Below, in pieces: positions 42,627 through 50,636 of a DNA stretch of 64,000 bases. How positions within the stretch are numbered: position 1 is the stretch's first letter; each line of letters opens with the position of its first letter. Both the position numbers and the translations under genes were made by a program. The DNA is taken from assembly GCF_000174435.1 (NCBI RefSeq), contig NZ_ACJN02000003.1, forward strand, positions 760,263 through 824,262. Direction: 5' to 3'. The notes below the pieces were generated by a model. The model ran no database searches. It saw only the letters and a program-made list of their open reading frames with translations, and was not told where the DNA came from. The stretch is from Desulfonatronospira thiodismutans ASO3-1. Lineage in GTDB: Bacteria; Desulfobacterota; Desulfovibrionia; Desulfovibrionales; Desulfonatronovibrionaceae.

Positions 42627-43073
42627 ATGTACTCATTTATCATATTCTTAGCCCTGGTACTCATCACCTCTTCATTCGGAGCCATCTTCAGGCCAGGCCC
42701 CTGGTATAATGAGCTTATCAAACCTGCGCTTACCCCTCCGGGCTGGATATTCACTCCTGTCTGGATGACCCTGTACCTCATGATAGCCATCGCCGGCTGG
42801 CTGGTCTGGCAAAAAACCCGTTCCATCAAACATCCGGCCATTGTCTGCTGGGGGTGCCAGATTGTATTAAACGCCCTGTGGTCCTGGCTCTTCTTCGGGC
42901 TGCAAAGCCCTGCCCTGGCCTTAGTGAATATATTCCTGCTCCTGATCCTGATCCTGGCCTTTATCAGGTTCTCCTGGCCGATAAGCAGGCCAGCCTCCAT
43001 CCTGTTCATGCCTTATGCCCTGTGGGTAGCCTTCGCCACCTACCTCAACCTGGGCATAGTGCTTTTGAATTGA
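42627..43073 (+). CDS. TspO/MBR family protein
   Basis: A 148-residue five-helix membrane protein with the Trp-rich TspO pattern: WYNELIKPALTPPGWIFTPVW, LNALWSWLFFGLQSPALA and FATYLNLGIVLLN. TspO proteins bind porphyrins and respond to oxygen or redox stress. AAGGAAAT precedes the ATG, 13 bases after the pump. Its last 83 bases are repeated exactly at 43902-43984. Confidence 0.92.
   Translation: MYSFIIFLALVLITSSFGAIFRPGPWYNELIKPALTPPGWIFTPVWMTLYLMIAIAGWLVWQKTRSIKHPAIVCWGCQIVLNALWSWLFFGLQSPALALVNIFLLLILILAFIRFSWPISRPASILFMPYALWVAFATYLNLGIVLLN
42991..43073. repeat. 83-bp exact direct repeat, copy 1 (tspO 3' end)
   Basis: The last 83 bases of tspO, from CAGCCTCCATCCTG to GAATTGA including the stop codon. 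Identical to 43902-43984, exactly 911 bases away. Confidence 0.97.
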
Positions 43074-43233
43074 GAAATATCAGGCATTCTTTTTTATTAT
43101 CATATTGACATGATGAGCTACCGTGACTTAATTGTAATTTTATATCTGCGAAAAAGTAAAGAGGTATCATGTTCTGCTCTTAACACCAGTTGATATCCGC
43201 TTGCCAGCTTAATGAATGGAGTAAATCTTTGAC

Positions 43234-43683
43234 ATGCAACTAATTTACCTTGACATGTGTTGCTTCAATCGTCCTTACGACGACCAAAACCAGTCACGTA
43301 TCCGACTGGAGACAGAAGCAAAGTTAATTATTCAGAAAAAAGTCAAGCAAAGAGAGTGTGGTTTACTCTGGTCATCAACTCTCGACTTTGAGTGCCAAAA
43401 AAACCCTTTCGCAGAACATCGCTTAGCTATTACCAGATGGCGGTATCTAGCTGAACGTATAATTTTCGCCACACCCGAGGTGGTTGCCACGGCACATAGA
43501 TTTGCCAGTTTTGGACTTTCGAATTATGATGCACTTCATGTTGCCTCCGCAATAGAGGGGAAGGCGGATTTTTTTATCACCACCGATGACCGCATACACA
43601 AAAAAATAAGCGGAAATAGAGAAATACAGGTAGCCTTTCCAAACAACGCCCTCGCAGCACTGGAGAATTGGTATGAAGACTGA
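43234..43683 (+). CDS. PIN-domain protein (probable toxin RNase)
   Basis: A 149-residue PIN-domain protein. The first acidic residue is in LIYLDMCCFNRPYDD, a middle Glu is in STLDFECQKN and the terminal cluster is NYDALHVASAIEGKADFFITTDD. This is the VapC-like metal-dependent RNase pattern with the variant 'CCFNRP' opening. It overlaps the next small gene by 11 bases. The pair lies inside the region bracketed by the 83-bp tspO duplication, so it arrived as an insertion. Confidence 0.82.
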   Translation: MQLIYLDMCCFNRPYDDQNQSRIRLETEAKLIIQKKVKQRECGLLWSSTLDFECQKNPFAEHRLAITRWRYLAERIIFATPEVVATAHRFASFGLSNYDALHVASAIEGKADFFITTDDRIHKKISGNREIQVAFPNNALAALENWYED

Positions 43684-43888
43684 AATGGAAATTCGCATGC
43701 AGGGCATGCAGGCTTTAATCAACAAGCTTGGGCTGGTGGAAACAGAACGCTTTCTTGCAGCGGTCTCCAGGGATAGATTCAACTACACACAATGGCGGCG
43801 CACAGAATTACCCGAATTGACCATTGAAGCCATTGCAGAACAAGGAAATGAACTGGCGGACAAACTGAATGAAACAAAGAACACTTGA
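43673..43888 (+). CDS. Small partner protein of the PIN module
   Basis: A 71-residue protein, MEIRMQGMQALINKLGLVETERF and then SRDRFNYTQWRRTELPELT. It overlaps the end of the PIN gene by 11 bases. Comparable small proteins are found next to this PIN subgroup and may be the antitoxin, although the order (toxin first) is the reverse of the usual vapBC order. No DNA-binding motif is obvious. Confidence 0.65.
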   Translation: MKTEMEIRMQGMQALINKLGLVETERFLAAVSRDRFNYTQWRRTELPELTIEAIAEQGNELADKLNETKNT

Positions 43889-43901
43889 GGCTGACAAATT
43901 T

Positions 43902-43984
43902 CAGCCTCCATCCTGTTCATGCCTTATGCCCTGTGGGTAGCCTTCGCCACCTACCTCAACCTGGGCATAGTGCTTTTGAATTGA
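43902..43984. repeat. 83-bp exact direct repeat, copy 2
   Basis: Exact copy of the tspO 3' end, without the rest of tspO. It marks the right border of the inserted PIN module; the sequence before it (GAGGCTGACAAATTT) is not tspO-like. Confidence 0.97.
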
Positions 43985-44094
43985 ATCCTGCCACCACCAT
44001 GACAGCTAATTTTAAGTTGCAATCAAGATGATTTCTCCAGACAGTATAGATATCATTCTAAGTTCGGAAAACCGCCCCACAGAAAAAGAATTTT

Positions 44095-44169
44095 ACCACA
44101 GAGGGCACAGAAGGCACAGAGTTAAGATAAAGAGGGCTTTTCTCTGTGAACCTCTGTGATCTCTGTGGT
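44095..44169. repeat. Inverted-repeat element ACCACAGAGG...CTCTGTGGT
   Basis: Inverted ends of ACCACAGAGG with internal repeats CACAGA on the left and CTCTGTGA on the right. It is a common intergenic repeat type and lies in the gene-free region 43985-44414. Confidence 0.65.
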
Positions 44170-44232
44170 GTCAAATATTTGATGACAACGGGCATAAAGA
44201 TCATCTTGAATGCAAGTCGGAATAAACTCTTC

Positions 44233-44345
44233 CCCATGCCTCATACGCCATGCCCTATGCTCCATGCCCTATGCCCCATGCCCTCTGTCCTCTGCATATT
44301 CTCTTCATCGCCAAGTCGCCCTCTCGCCCCCTCGCCCCCTCGCCC
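44233..44345. repeat. Low-complexity CCATGCCCTATGC and TCGCCCCC tracts
   Basis: Four or five imperfect units of CCATGCCCTATGC are followed by three or four of TCGCCCCC, ending about 70 bases before the sulfurylase gene. The first motif recurs in reverse complement at 47358-47409. Confidence 0.75.
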
Positions 44346-44414
44346 AACTATACCCTTGCCTTTAAAGCCCATAAAGTATAGTTATCCCAGATAAACTGCA
44401 CGCGCAGGGAAACC

Positions 44415-46127
44415 ATGAGCACTGAAAACACAGCCAACTTCTATTCTGAAAACCTTCTGGTTCATTTCCGCCGCATTGACCGCCTCAAGCAGGAGGCCGG
44501 CGTTTATCTGTCCATGGATTTAAATCAGAGACAGCTCTGCGACCTGGAGCTTCTGCTCAACCGGGCCTTTTACCCCCTGGTGGGCTTTATGAACCGGGCC
44601 GATTATGAATCCGTCCTGGACAATATGCGTCTAACTGACGGCACTGTCTGGCCCATGCCCGTATGCCTGGACGTACCCGAAGCAGTGGCTCAAAAGTTGC
44701 ATCCAGGCGAGCCTCTGGCCCTGAGGGATGAAGAAGGCTTCATGCTGGCAGTGCTTACCGTCCAGGAAGTCTGGATGCCGGATTTAAAGCGGCATGCCCG
44801 GGCCGTTTTCGGGACTTCCAGGCCGGACGAACATCCCGGCGTGGGCAAACTTTTTCAAGAGGTTCATCCGTGGTTCGTGGGCGGCACCCTGGAAGGACTG
44901 CATCTGCCCCTTCATTACGACTTTGCTGATCTGCGCACCTCGCCGGCACAAACCCACCGCATCTTCACCCAGAGGGGCTGGCGCAACGTGGCCGGGTTTC
45001 AGACCGAGCGGCACCTGCACTGCGCCCACCGGGAAATGATTCTTCGCGGGGCCCGGGAGGCCGGAGCCAACCTCTTTATTCATCCCGTGGTGGGCCGGGC
45101 CGGACCCAATGACCTGGACCACTTCACCCTGGTGCGTTGCTACCAGGAATTTATCACCAATTTCCCCAGAAACATGGTTCAGCTGGGACTCATCCCCTTA
45201 GAAAGACGTCTGGCCGGTCCCAGGCAGGCACTTTTCGAGGCCATCATCCGGCGCAACTACGGCTGCACGCATTTCATGATCAGTCAGGACCACGGCGACC
45301 CATTTGCCGGGGATTCCCGGGAACGCTTTTACCCCCAGGGTGCCGCCCAGGAACTGACAAAGTCCCTTGAAGATGAAATTGATATAAAGATGATTCCCCT
45401 GCAGCAGATGGTCTATGTGGAGGACAAGGCCCAGTATTTCCCTGTAAGCCAGGTGGAGCCGGATATGAAGACTAAGGAAATCTCCTCTGCCGAACTCAAG
45501 CGCCGCCTGGAATTCGACCTGGAAATCCCGGAATGGTTTTCCTTCCCCGGCGTGGTCCAGGAACTCAAAAAAGCCTATCCACCGCGGCACCGGCAGGGCT
45601 TTACCGTATTTATCACCGGTCTGTCCGGGGCCGGCAAGTCCACCCTGGCCAAGGTCCTTTACGTGCGCTTCATGGAAATGCGCGAGCGTCCGGTGACCCT
45701 GTTAGATGGAGACATCGTGCGCAAAAACCTGTCCAGCGAACTGGACTTTACCCGGGCCCACCGCAATCTCAATGTTCAGCGCATAGGCTTTGTGGCCTCG
45801 GAAATCACCAAGAACCGGGGCATCGCCATCTGCGCCCCCATTGCCCCTTATGAAGAATCCCGCAGCCTGGCCCGGGACATGATTACCCCTTACGGAGGCT
45901 TTGTGGAAATTTTCATGTCCACCCCCTTAGATATCTGCGAGCAAAGAGACCGCAAGGGCATCTATGCCAAGGCCAGGTCCGGGGCCATGAAAGGGGTGAC
46001 CGGTATTGACGACCCTTATGAGCCCCCCAGGAACCCGGAAATAAACATTGACACCACCAACCTGACCCCCACTGAAGCCGCCCAGGAAGTCTTTCTCTTT
46101 CTGGAGGAGCAGGGATACATCAGGTAG
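44415..46127 (+). CDS. Bifunctional ATP sulfurylase / APS kinase, with altered sulfurylase motif
   Basis: A 570-residue fusion: PUA-like and sulfate adenylyltransferase domains (about 1-380) followed by adenylylsulfate kinase (about 390-570). The kinase P-loop is GLSGAGKST, followed by LLDGDIVRKNLSSELDF, all intact. In the sulfurylase part the usual QTRNPxHRAH is here QTERHLHCAH: the two His are kept, but the Arg-Asn-Pro that contact nucleotide are replaced. The later GRDHAGPG-type motif reads SQDHGDPF. The kinase would make PAPS from APS; the sulfurylase half may be weak or changed. It precedes cbiET by six bases, so the two may be co-transcribed. Confidence 0.9.
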   Translation: MSTENTANFYSENLLVHFRRIDRLKQEAGVYLSMDLNQRQLCDLELLLNRAFYPLVGFMNRADYESVLDNMRLTDGTVWPMPVCLDVPEAVAQKLHPGEPLALRDEEGFMLAVLTVQEVWMPDLKRHARAVFGTSRPDEHPGVGKLFQEVHPWFVGGTLEGLHLPLHYDFADLRTSPAQTHRIFTQRGWRNVAGFQTERHLHCAHREMILRGAREAGANLFIHPVVGRAGPNDLDHFTLVRCYQEFITNFPRNMVQLGLIPLERRLAGPRQALFEAIIRRNYGCTHFMISQDHGDPFAGDSRERFYPQGAAQELTKSLEDEIDIKMIPLQQMVYVEDKAQYFPVSQVEPDMKTKEISSAELKRRLEFDLEIPEWFSFPGVVQELKKAYPPRHRQGFTVFITGLSGAGKSTLAKVLYVRFMEMRERPVTLLDGDIVRKNLSSELDFTRAHRNLNVQRIGFVASEITKNRGIAICAPIAPYEESRSLARDMITPYGGFVEIFMSTPLDICEQRDRKGIYAKARSGAMKGVTGIDDPYEPPRNPEINIDTTNLTPTEAAQEVFLFLEEQGYIR

Positions 46128-46133
46128 CCTGCC

Positions 46134-47363
46134 ATGCCGGGGGTACAGGTAATCGGCACAGGTCTGGGGTACGAAGACCTCACCGCCAGGCATTTAGAGA
46201 TTATCCAGGATTCCCATGTCCTGGTGGGCGGACAGGAACAGCTGGACTGGTTCCCCGGGCACCCGGGCATCAAGCGCCGGATCACCTCCCCCCTGGACGA
46301 CCTGATCCAGGACATCCGCAACTGGATGCTGGACAGGCAGGTAGCGGTCCTGGCCAGCGGCGATCCCTTATTTTACGGCATAGGCCGCCGGCTCATCCTG
46401 GACCTGGGAGCTGACCACCTGGAGGTCCATCCCAATATTTCAGTCATGGCCGGGGCCTTCGCCCGCATCAGGACGCCCTGGGATCAGGCCGCCTGGGTCA
46501 GCCTGCACGGCCGCAGCCACAGCCATCTGCTTGCAGCCTTAGACTCCGGCCGGCCTCTTTTTGTCTTTACTGATCCCAGAAACTCTCCAGCCAGGGCGGC
46601 CCAAATACTGGAGCAAAACAAAAGCGCAGGCTGGAGCATGTGCGTACTGGAAAGACTGGGCAGGCCGGACGAGCGCGTGCGCTGGTTTTCACCGGCGGAG
46701 GCTGCAGACGAAGAATTCATGGAGCCCAACGCCCTGATCCTTTTTCCAGCCCCTGAAAAACCTCAAGAGCCCCGGGTATTGACCCTGGGGACCCCTGATC
46801 ATTTCTACCTGCACCAGCGGGGCATGATCACCAAGTCCGAAGTGCGGGCGGTATCCCTGGCCAAGCTGGGGCTTGAGCCGGGACACGTATTCTGGGATCT
46901 GGGCTCAGCCAGCGGTTCCATGGCCATTGAAGCAGCAATGTTCACCACCGGGGGGCGCATAGTAGCCGTGGAAAAAGACCCGGAGCGCATCAGCCATATC
47001 CGGGAAAACATCAGACGTTTTCAGACCCCTGGAGTAGAGGTCCTGCAGATGGATCTGCCGGAGGGCATCCAGGACCTGCCCCCGCCGGACCGGGTGTTCA
47101 TCGGCGGAGGCGGAGAAGACCTTCCGGAAATAATCCGGCAGACAGCCCGTATCCTTAAGCCCGGCGGACGCATAGTACTCAACCTGGTGGTCTTTGAAAC
47201 CCTGCACAAAGCAGTGGAGATATTAAACAGCCTGGATTTCAGCACCGAAGTCATCCAGGTTCAGATAAGCCGGGGCAGGCAAATGCCCGGAGGTGTCAGG
47301 CTCCAGGCCCAGAACCCGGTGTTTGTACTTTCAGCATTGCCCCGAAATGTTGAAGAGGCATAG
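46134..47363 (+). CDS. Precorrin/cobalt-precorrin C5,C15-methyltransferase, fused CbiE-CbiT
   Basis: A 409-residue fusion (CobL type). The N-terminal CbiE half (about 1-200) has VIGTGLGYEDLT and LASGDPLFYGIGRRL. The C-terminal CbiT half (about 205-400) has the SAM-binding loop VFWDLGSASGSMAIEAA and the conserved PPDRVFIGGGGED. It methylates C5 and C15 and decarboxylates the acetate side chain in the corrin ring path. It follows the sulfurylase closely; the ribosome site is poor, so translation may be coupled. Confidence 0.93.
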   Translation: MPGVQVIGTGLGYEDLTARHLEIIQDSHVLVGGQEQLDWFPGHPGIKRRITSPLDDLIQDIRNWMLDRQVAVLASGDPLFYGIGRRLILDLGADHLEVHPNISVMAGAFARIRTPWDQAAWVSLHGRSHSHLLAALDSGRPLFVFTDPRNSPARAAQILEQNKSAGWSMCVLERLGRPDERVRWFSPAEAADEEFMEPNALILFPAPEKPQEPRVLTLGTPDHFYLHQRGMITKSEVRAVSLAKLGLEPGHVFWDLGSASGSMAIEAAMFTTGGRIVAVEKDPERISHIRENIRRFQTPGVEVLQMDLPEGIQDLPPPDRVFIGGGGEDLPEIIRQTARILKPGGRIVLNLVVFETLHKAVEILNSLDFSTEVIQVQISRGRQMPGGVRLQAQNPVFVLSALPRNVEEA

Positions 47364-47409
47364 GGCATGGAGCATAGGGCATGGAGCATGGGGCATAGGG
47401 CATGGGGCA
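47358..47409. repeat. GCATAGGGCATGGA repeat tract
   Basis: Four units of GCATAGGGCATGGA/G span the cbiET stop codon and the following bases. It is the reverse complement of the first tract at 44233-44290, so the sulfurylase-cbiET pair is bracketed by inverted copies of this motif. Confidence 0.75.
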
Positions 47410-47535
47410 GGTGGAGAAACACTGAGGAACAACGATAAAGCATCGGCTTAGCATCTTTAAACTCCAAGACAAAAGTTTAATCAAGACATAAAAACTGCCT
47501 CCTGCCCTCATTTTCAACCAGGGCACGGTACAGCT

Positions 47536-47572
47536 CCCCTCCTTGGCCAAGGAGGGGCCGGGGGTGGTTTTA
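47536..47572. repeat. Third copy of the CCCCTCCTT hairpin element
   Basis: CCCCTCCTT and AAGGAGGGG pair around GGCC, followed by CCGGGGGTGGTT, as in the 9497 and 9680 repeats but without their 5' part. It lies 43 bases before the cbiF/cobM start. Confidence 0.75.
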
Positions 47573-47614
47573 CAAAAAGCAACATTTTTTTAAACTGGAA
47601 CACATAATACGTAC

Positions 47615-48391
47615 ATGACAAATTATCCGATAAAATTCGTAGGCGCCGGACCCGGCGACCCGGAACTCATCACCGTCAAGGGCTCCAGGGCCCTGCAGCA
47701 GGCCGACCTGATCATTTACGCAGGCTCCCTTGTGCCTGACGCAGTCCTGCACTGGGCTGGCCATGACGCCCGCAGGATCAGCAGCGCAGACATGCACTTA
47801 GAGGACATTGTTGACTCAATGACCCAGGCTCACTTTAATGGTCTTCAGGTAGTACGCCTGCATTCCGGAGACCCCAGCCTGTACGGGGCCATTTTCGAAC
47901 AGATAAGCGCCTTAGAAAAAGCCCGGGTACCCTTTGAGATCATCCCGGGCGTCACTGCGGCCTTTGCCGCGGCAGCCTCCCTGCAGATAGAGTATACCCT
48001 GCCCGAAATCTGCCAGACCCTGATCCTGACCCGGGCCCAGGGCCGCACCCCGGTACCGGATTCCGAGCACCTGCAATCCCTGGCATCTCACAAGGCGGCC
48101 ATGGCCATATATCTCTCCTCCGGCCTGGCTGAGCAGGTACAGCCCATCCTGCAGGAAGCCTACGGCCCCCGGGCCCGGGCAGCCATAGTCCACCGGGCCT
48201 CGCATCCGGACGAGAAGATAATCCGCACCACCGTATCTGACCTGGCCTGGCAGATGCAGGAACACGGCATAAAAGGCCAGGCACTTATCATCATCGGGGC
48301 GGCACTGGAAGACAGCCCGCAGCGTCCCGCCTCCAGGCTTTATGACCCGCAGTTCACCCACGGATTTCGTAAAGGCCGGCAAGAAGATTAA
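47615..48391 (+). CDS. cbiF: Cobalt-precorrin-4 / precorrin-4 C11-methyltransferase
   Basis: A 258-residue SAM-dependent methyltransferase of the corrin path. Family motifs are VGAGPGDPELITVKG, the LIIYAGSLV strand, LHSGDPSLYGAI and IPGVTAAFAAAA. It adds the C11 methyl group. The gene runs two bases short of cbiG. No strong ribosome site is visible. Confidence 0.94.
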   Translation: MTNYPIKFVGAGPGDPELITVKGSRALQQADLIIYAGSLVPDAVLHWAGHDARRISSADMHLEDIVDSMTQAHFNGLQVVRLHSGDPSLYGAIFEQISALEKARVPFEIIPGVTAAFAAAASLQIEYTLPEICQTLILTRAQGRTPVPDSEHLQSLASHKAAMAIYLSSGLAEQVQPILQEAYGPRARAAIVHRASHPDEKIIRTTVSDLAWQMQEHGIKGQALIIIGAALEDSPQRPASRLYDPQFTHGFRKGRQED

Positions 48392-48392
48392 C

Positions 48393-49427
48393 ATGCAGCC
48401 CCGAAATTTTATGGCCATCTGGGCGGTTACCAGCCAGGGCGCAAATATATGCCGCAAAATCGCCAGGCAGTTCCCCGGTGCGCATATATACCTGGGCGAC
48501 AAAGTAAAAGACCCTCCACCAGAGGCTGCACTTTTTCAGAGCCTGCAGCAGGCGGTAGAAGAAAAATTCGGCCGTTACCGCTCCCATGTATTTGTCATGG
48601 CTGCAGGCATTGCCGTCAGGATCATCGCCCCCCATGTAACTTCCAAACTTTCAGACCCGGCCGTACTGGTGGCTGACGACTCAGGAAATTTTGTCATAAG
48701 CCTTTTATCCGGCCACATGGGCGGAGCCAACACTCTGGCCCATCAGCTGTCCCGGGTACTGGGGGCGACCCCGGTAATCACCACAGCCACGGACAATGCC
48801 CGGGTGCCGGCCATTGACCAGACCGCCCGGCACCGGAATCTCTTCATGGAAAACCCCCAGGCTGTAAAGCAGGTGAGCATGGCCTTTCTGGCCAAAAAAC
48901 AAGTTGACCGCTTTGACCCCGGAGGCTGGCTGGACAAGGAAGCTGGAGCCTGGACAAACACTCTTGCAGAGCCCCTCTTTACCCGGCATCCGGGGATAAT
49001 GGTGCATCACGACATGACCCCGGTCCCGGAGCACATCCTGGTCCTTCGACCCAGAAACCTTTATGTGGGAATCGGCTGCAACAGCGCCACATCCTTTGAG
49101 GAAATCCTGGAAGTTCTGCACACGGCATTTGATAAAAACCGCTTGAGTATTCAAAGCATAAACCTTCTGGCCACCATCCGGGAAAAGACCGGCGAACCAG
49201 GATTACTGCAGCTGTCAAAGCACCTGCAAAGGCCCTTGATCGGCATCACCAGGCACATCCTGGACCTGGTCCCGGACGTACCCAATCCTTCCCTGATGGT
49301 GCAAAGACACATGGGAGTAAAAAGCGTATGCGAAGCAGCAGCCATAATGGCAGCGGACAAAGGGACCCTGATGGTGCCCAAGATCAAGTCCGGCAACGTG
49401 ACCGTGGCCGTGGCGTCCTGTACATAG
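48393..49427 (+). CDS. cbiG: Cobalt-precorrin-5A hydrolase CbiG
   Basis: A 344-residue protein that opens the delta-lactone ring and releases acetaldehyde in anaerobic cobalamin synthesis. Domains: N-terminal (FVMAAGIAVRIIAPHVTSKLSDPAVLVADD), central and C-terminal (LYVGIGCNSATSFEEI, then GVKSVCEAAAI). The longest frame starts at 48342, but that overlaps cbiF; the ATG at 48393 follows its stop directly. Together with cbiF, cbiH, cbiD and cbiC it shows the oxygen-independent pathway. Confidence 0.93.
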   Translation: MQPRNFMAIWAVTSQGANICRKIARQFPGAHIYLGDKVKDPPPEAALFQSLQQAVEEKFGRYRSHVFVMAAGIAVRIIAPHVTSKLSDPAVLVADDSGNFVISLLSGHMGGANTLAHQLSRVLGATPVITTATDNARVPAIDQTARHRNLFMENPQAVKQVSMAFLAKKQVDRFDPGGWLDKEAGAWTNTLAEPLFTRHPGIMVHHDMTPVPEHILVLRPRNLYVGIGCNSATSFEEILEVLHTAFDKNRLSIQSINLLATIREKTGEPGLLQLSKHLQRPLIGITRHILDLVPDVPNPSLMVQRHMGVKSVCEAAAIMAADKGTLMVPKIKSGNVTVAVASCT

Positions 49428-50188
49428 TAGGCATCGGCCCCGGCCATGTCTCCCATATGACCCCGGCGGCTCAGCAGGCCCTGCAGGAGGCTCAGGCCGT
49501 CTTCGGATATACTACATACATAGACCTGGTGCGTCCCCTGGTGGAGGACAAAAAAATCGTTTCCACCGGCATGCGCCAGGAGGTGGACCGGGTGCGCAGG
49601 GCCCTGCAGGCTGCGCGTCAAGGCTCGGTATGCGCCCTGGTCTGCAGCGGCGATCCGGGTATTTACGCCCTGGCCGGGCTGGTATTTGAAATGTGCCGGG
49701 AAAACAGCATCCCCATAGGCGACAGCAAAGACAGCCTGAAGCTGGAAGTCATTCCCGGAGTCCCGGCCCTGGGGGCCGGCAGCGCTTTGCTGGGCTCGCC
49801 CCTGATGACCGATTTCGCCTGCATCAGCTTAAGCGATCTTCTGACTCCCTGGGAAGCCATTGAAAAACGTATCCAGGCTGCAGCCTGGGGGGATTTCGTC
49901 ATTGTTTTCTACAATCCCAGGAGCAAAAAAAGAAACTGGCAGCTGGAAACCGCCAGGAAACTTATCCTGGAGCACCGCTCCCCCGGAACACCGGTGGGCC
50001 TGGTCACTTCCGCCACCCGCCAAGAAGAGTCCGTAAGCCTTTGCACCCTGGATTCCTTAGACTGCAACCATGTGGGCATGCAGACCACGGTCTTCATCGG
50101 CAATTCCAGGACCTTTATCTACGGCAGCCGTATGATCACCCCCAGGGGTTACCATGAAAAATACCAGCTGGAAATGAGGGAAGCATAA
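49328..50188 (+). CDS. cbiH: Precorrin-3B / cobalt-factor III C17-methyltransferase
   Basis: A SAM-dependent ring-contraction methyltransferase of up to 286 residues. Motifs: LYIVGIGPGHVSHMTP, VCSGDPGIYALAGL, IPGVPALGAGSALLG and FYNPRSKKRNWQLETA. Homologues begin at LYIVGIGPG, but no ATG, GTG or TTG lies at that point; the only ordinary start is the ATG at 49328, 100 bases inside cbiG, which would add about 30 hydrophilic residues. A CTG at 49418 is the alternative. The gene is last in this cbi run. Confidence 0.9.
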   Translation: MRSSSHNGSGQRDPDGAQDQVRQRDRGRGVLYIVGIGPGHVSHMTPAAQQALQEAQAVFGYTTYIDLVRPLVEDKKIVSTGMRQEVDRVRRALQAARQGSVCALVCSGDPGIYALAGLVFEMCRENSIPIGDSKDSLKLEVIPGVPALGAGSALLGSPLMTDFACISLSDLLTPWEAIEKRIQAAAWGDFVIVFYNPRSKKRNWQLETARKLILEHRSPGTPVGLVTSATRQEESVSLCTLDSLDCNHVGMQTTVFIGNSRTFIYGSRMITPRGYHEKYQLEMREA

Positions 50189-50378
50189 CTGCTCTTCTTC
50201 CTGGCCAGGGGGCAAGTTGTCTGTTCTCCCTGCTTTTTTCGGGGTAAGAGCGGGAACAATCCATGCTGAATATTTACTTAATGCTTTTCATTTGCTGGGA
50301 TATAAGATAAACAAGCCCCCAAGCAGCTTCAATTTATCAAAAAAATACGTAACTATTCAGCACCTGCGGACCAGAAGC

Positions 50379-50576
50379 CAGGGTCCGGAGGTTCGGCAAA
50401 CTGGGCGTAAACTGTTTGAGCGACGTAGGAAGCGTTAATCAAAACCGTAAAACACCGAACCTGATTCAAAGCATGTTATAGGAAATATCCTGGTTATCAA
50501 ACCCGTGTATAGGTTTTGATTTACGCTTCCTTGGAGCGAGTTTTTACGTCCTGTTTGCCGAATTTCCGGACCACTG
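50379..50576. mobile_element. 198-bp MITE-like element, copy 1
   Basis: Terminal inverted repeats of about 65 bases: left 50379-50446 (CAGGGTCCGG...AATCAAAACC), right 50512-50576 (GGTTTTGATT...CCGGACCACTG). No coding capacity. A second copy of the same length and orientation is at 53521-53718. It fills most of the 448-base gap between cbiH and ettA. Confidence 0.88.
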
Positions 50577-50636
50577 GAGCTTATATCATTAAAGTGAACA
50601 GATACAAAAATACATCCACATCCAGAGGAAACAAAA

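Noticed and set aside
43985-44414. Cobalamin riboswitch before the sulfurylase-cbi genes
   Set aside because: No B12-box-like sequence or suitable fold was seen; the region holds dispersed and low-complexity repeats.
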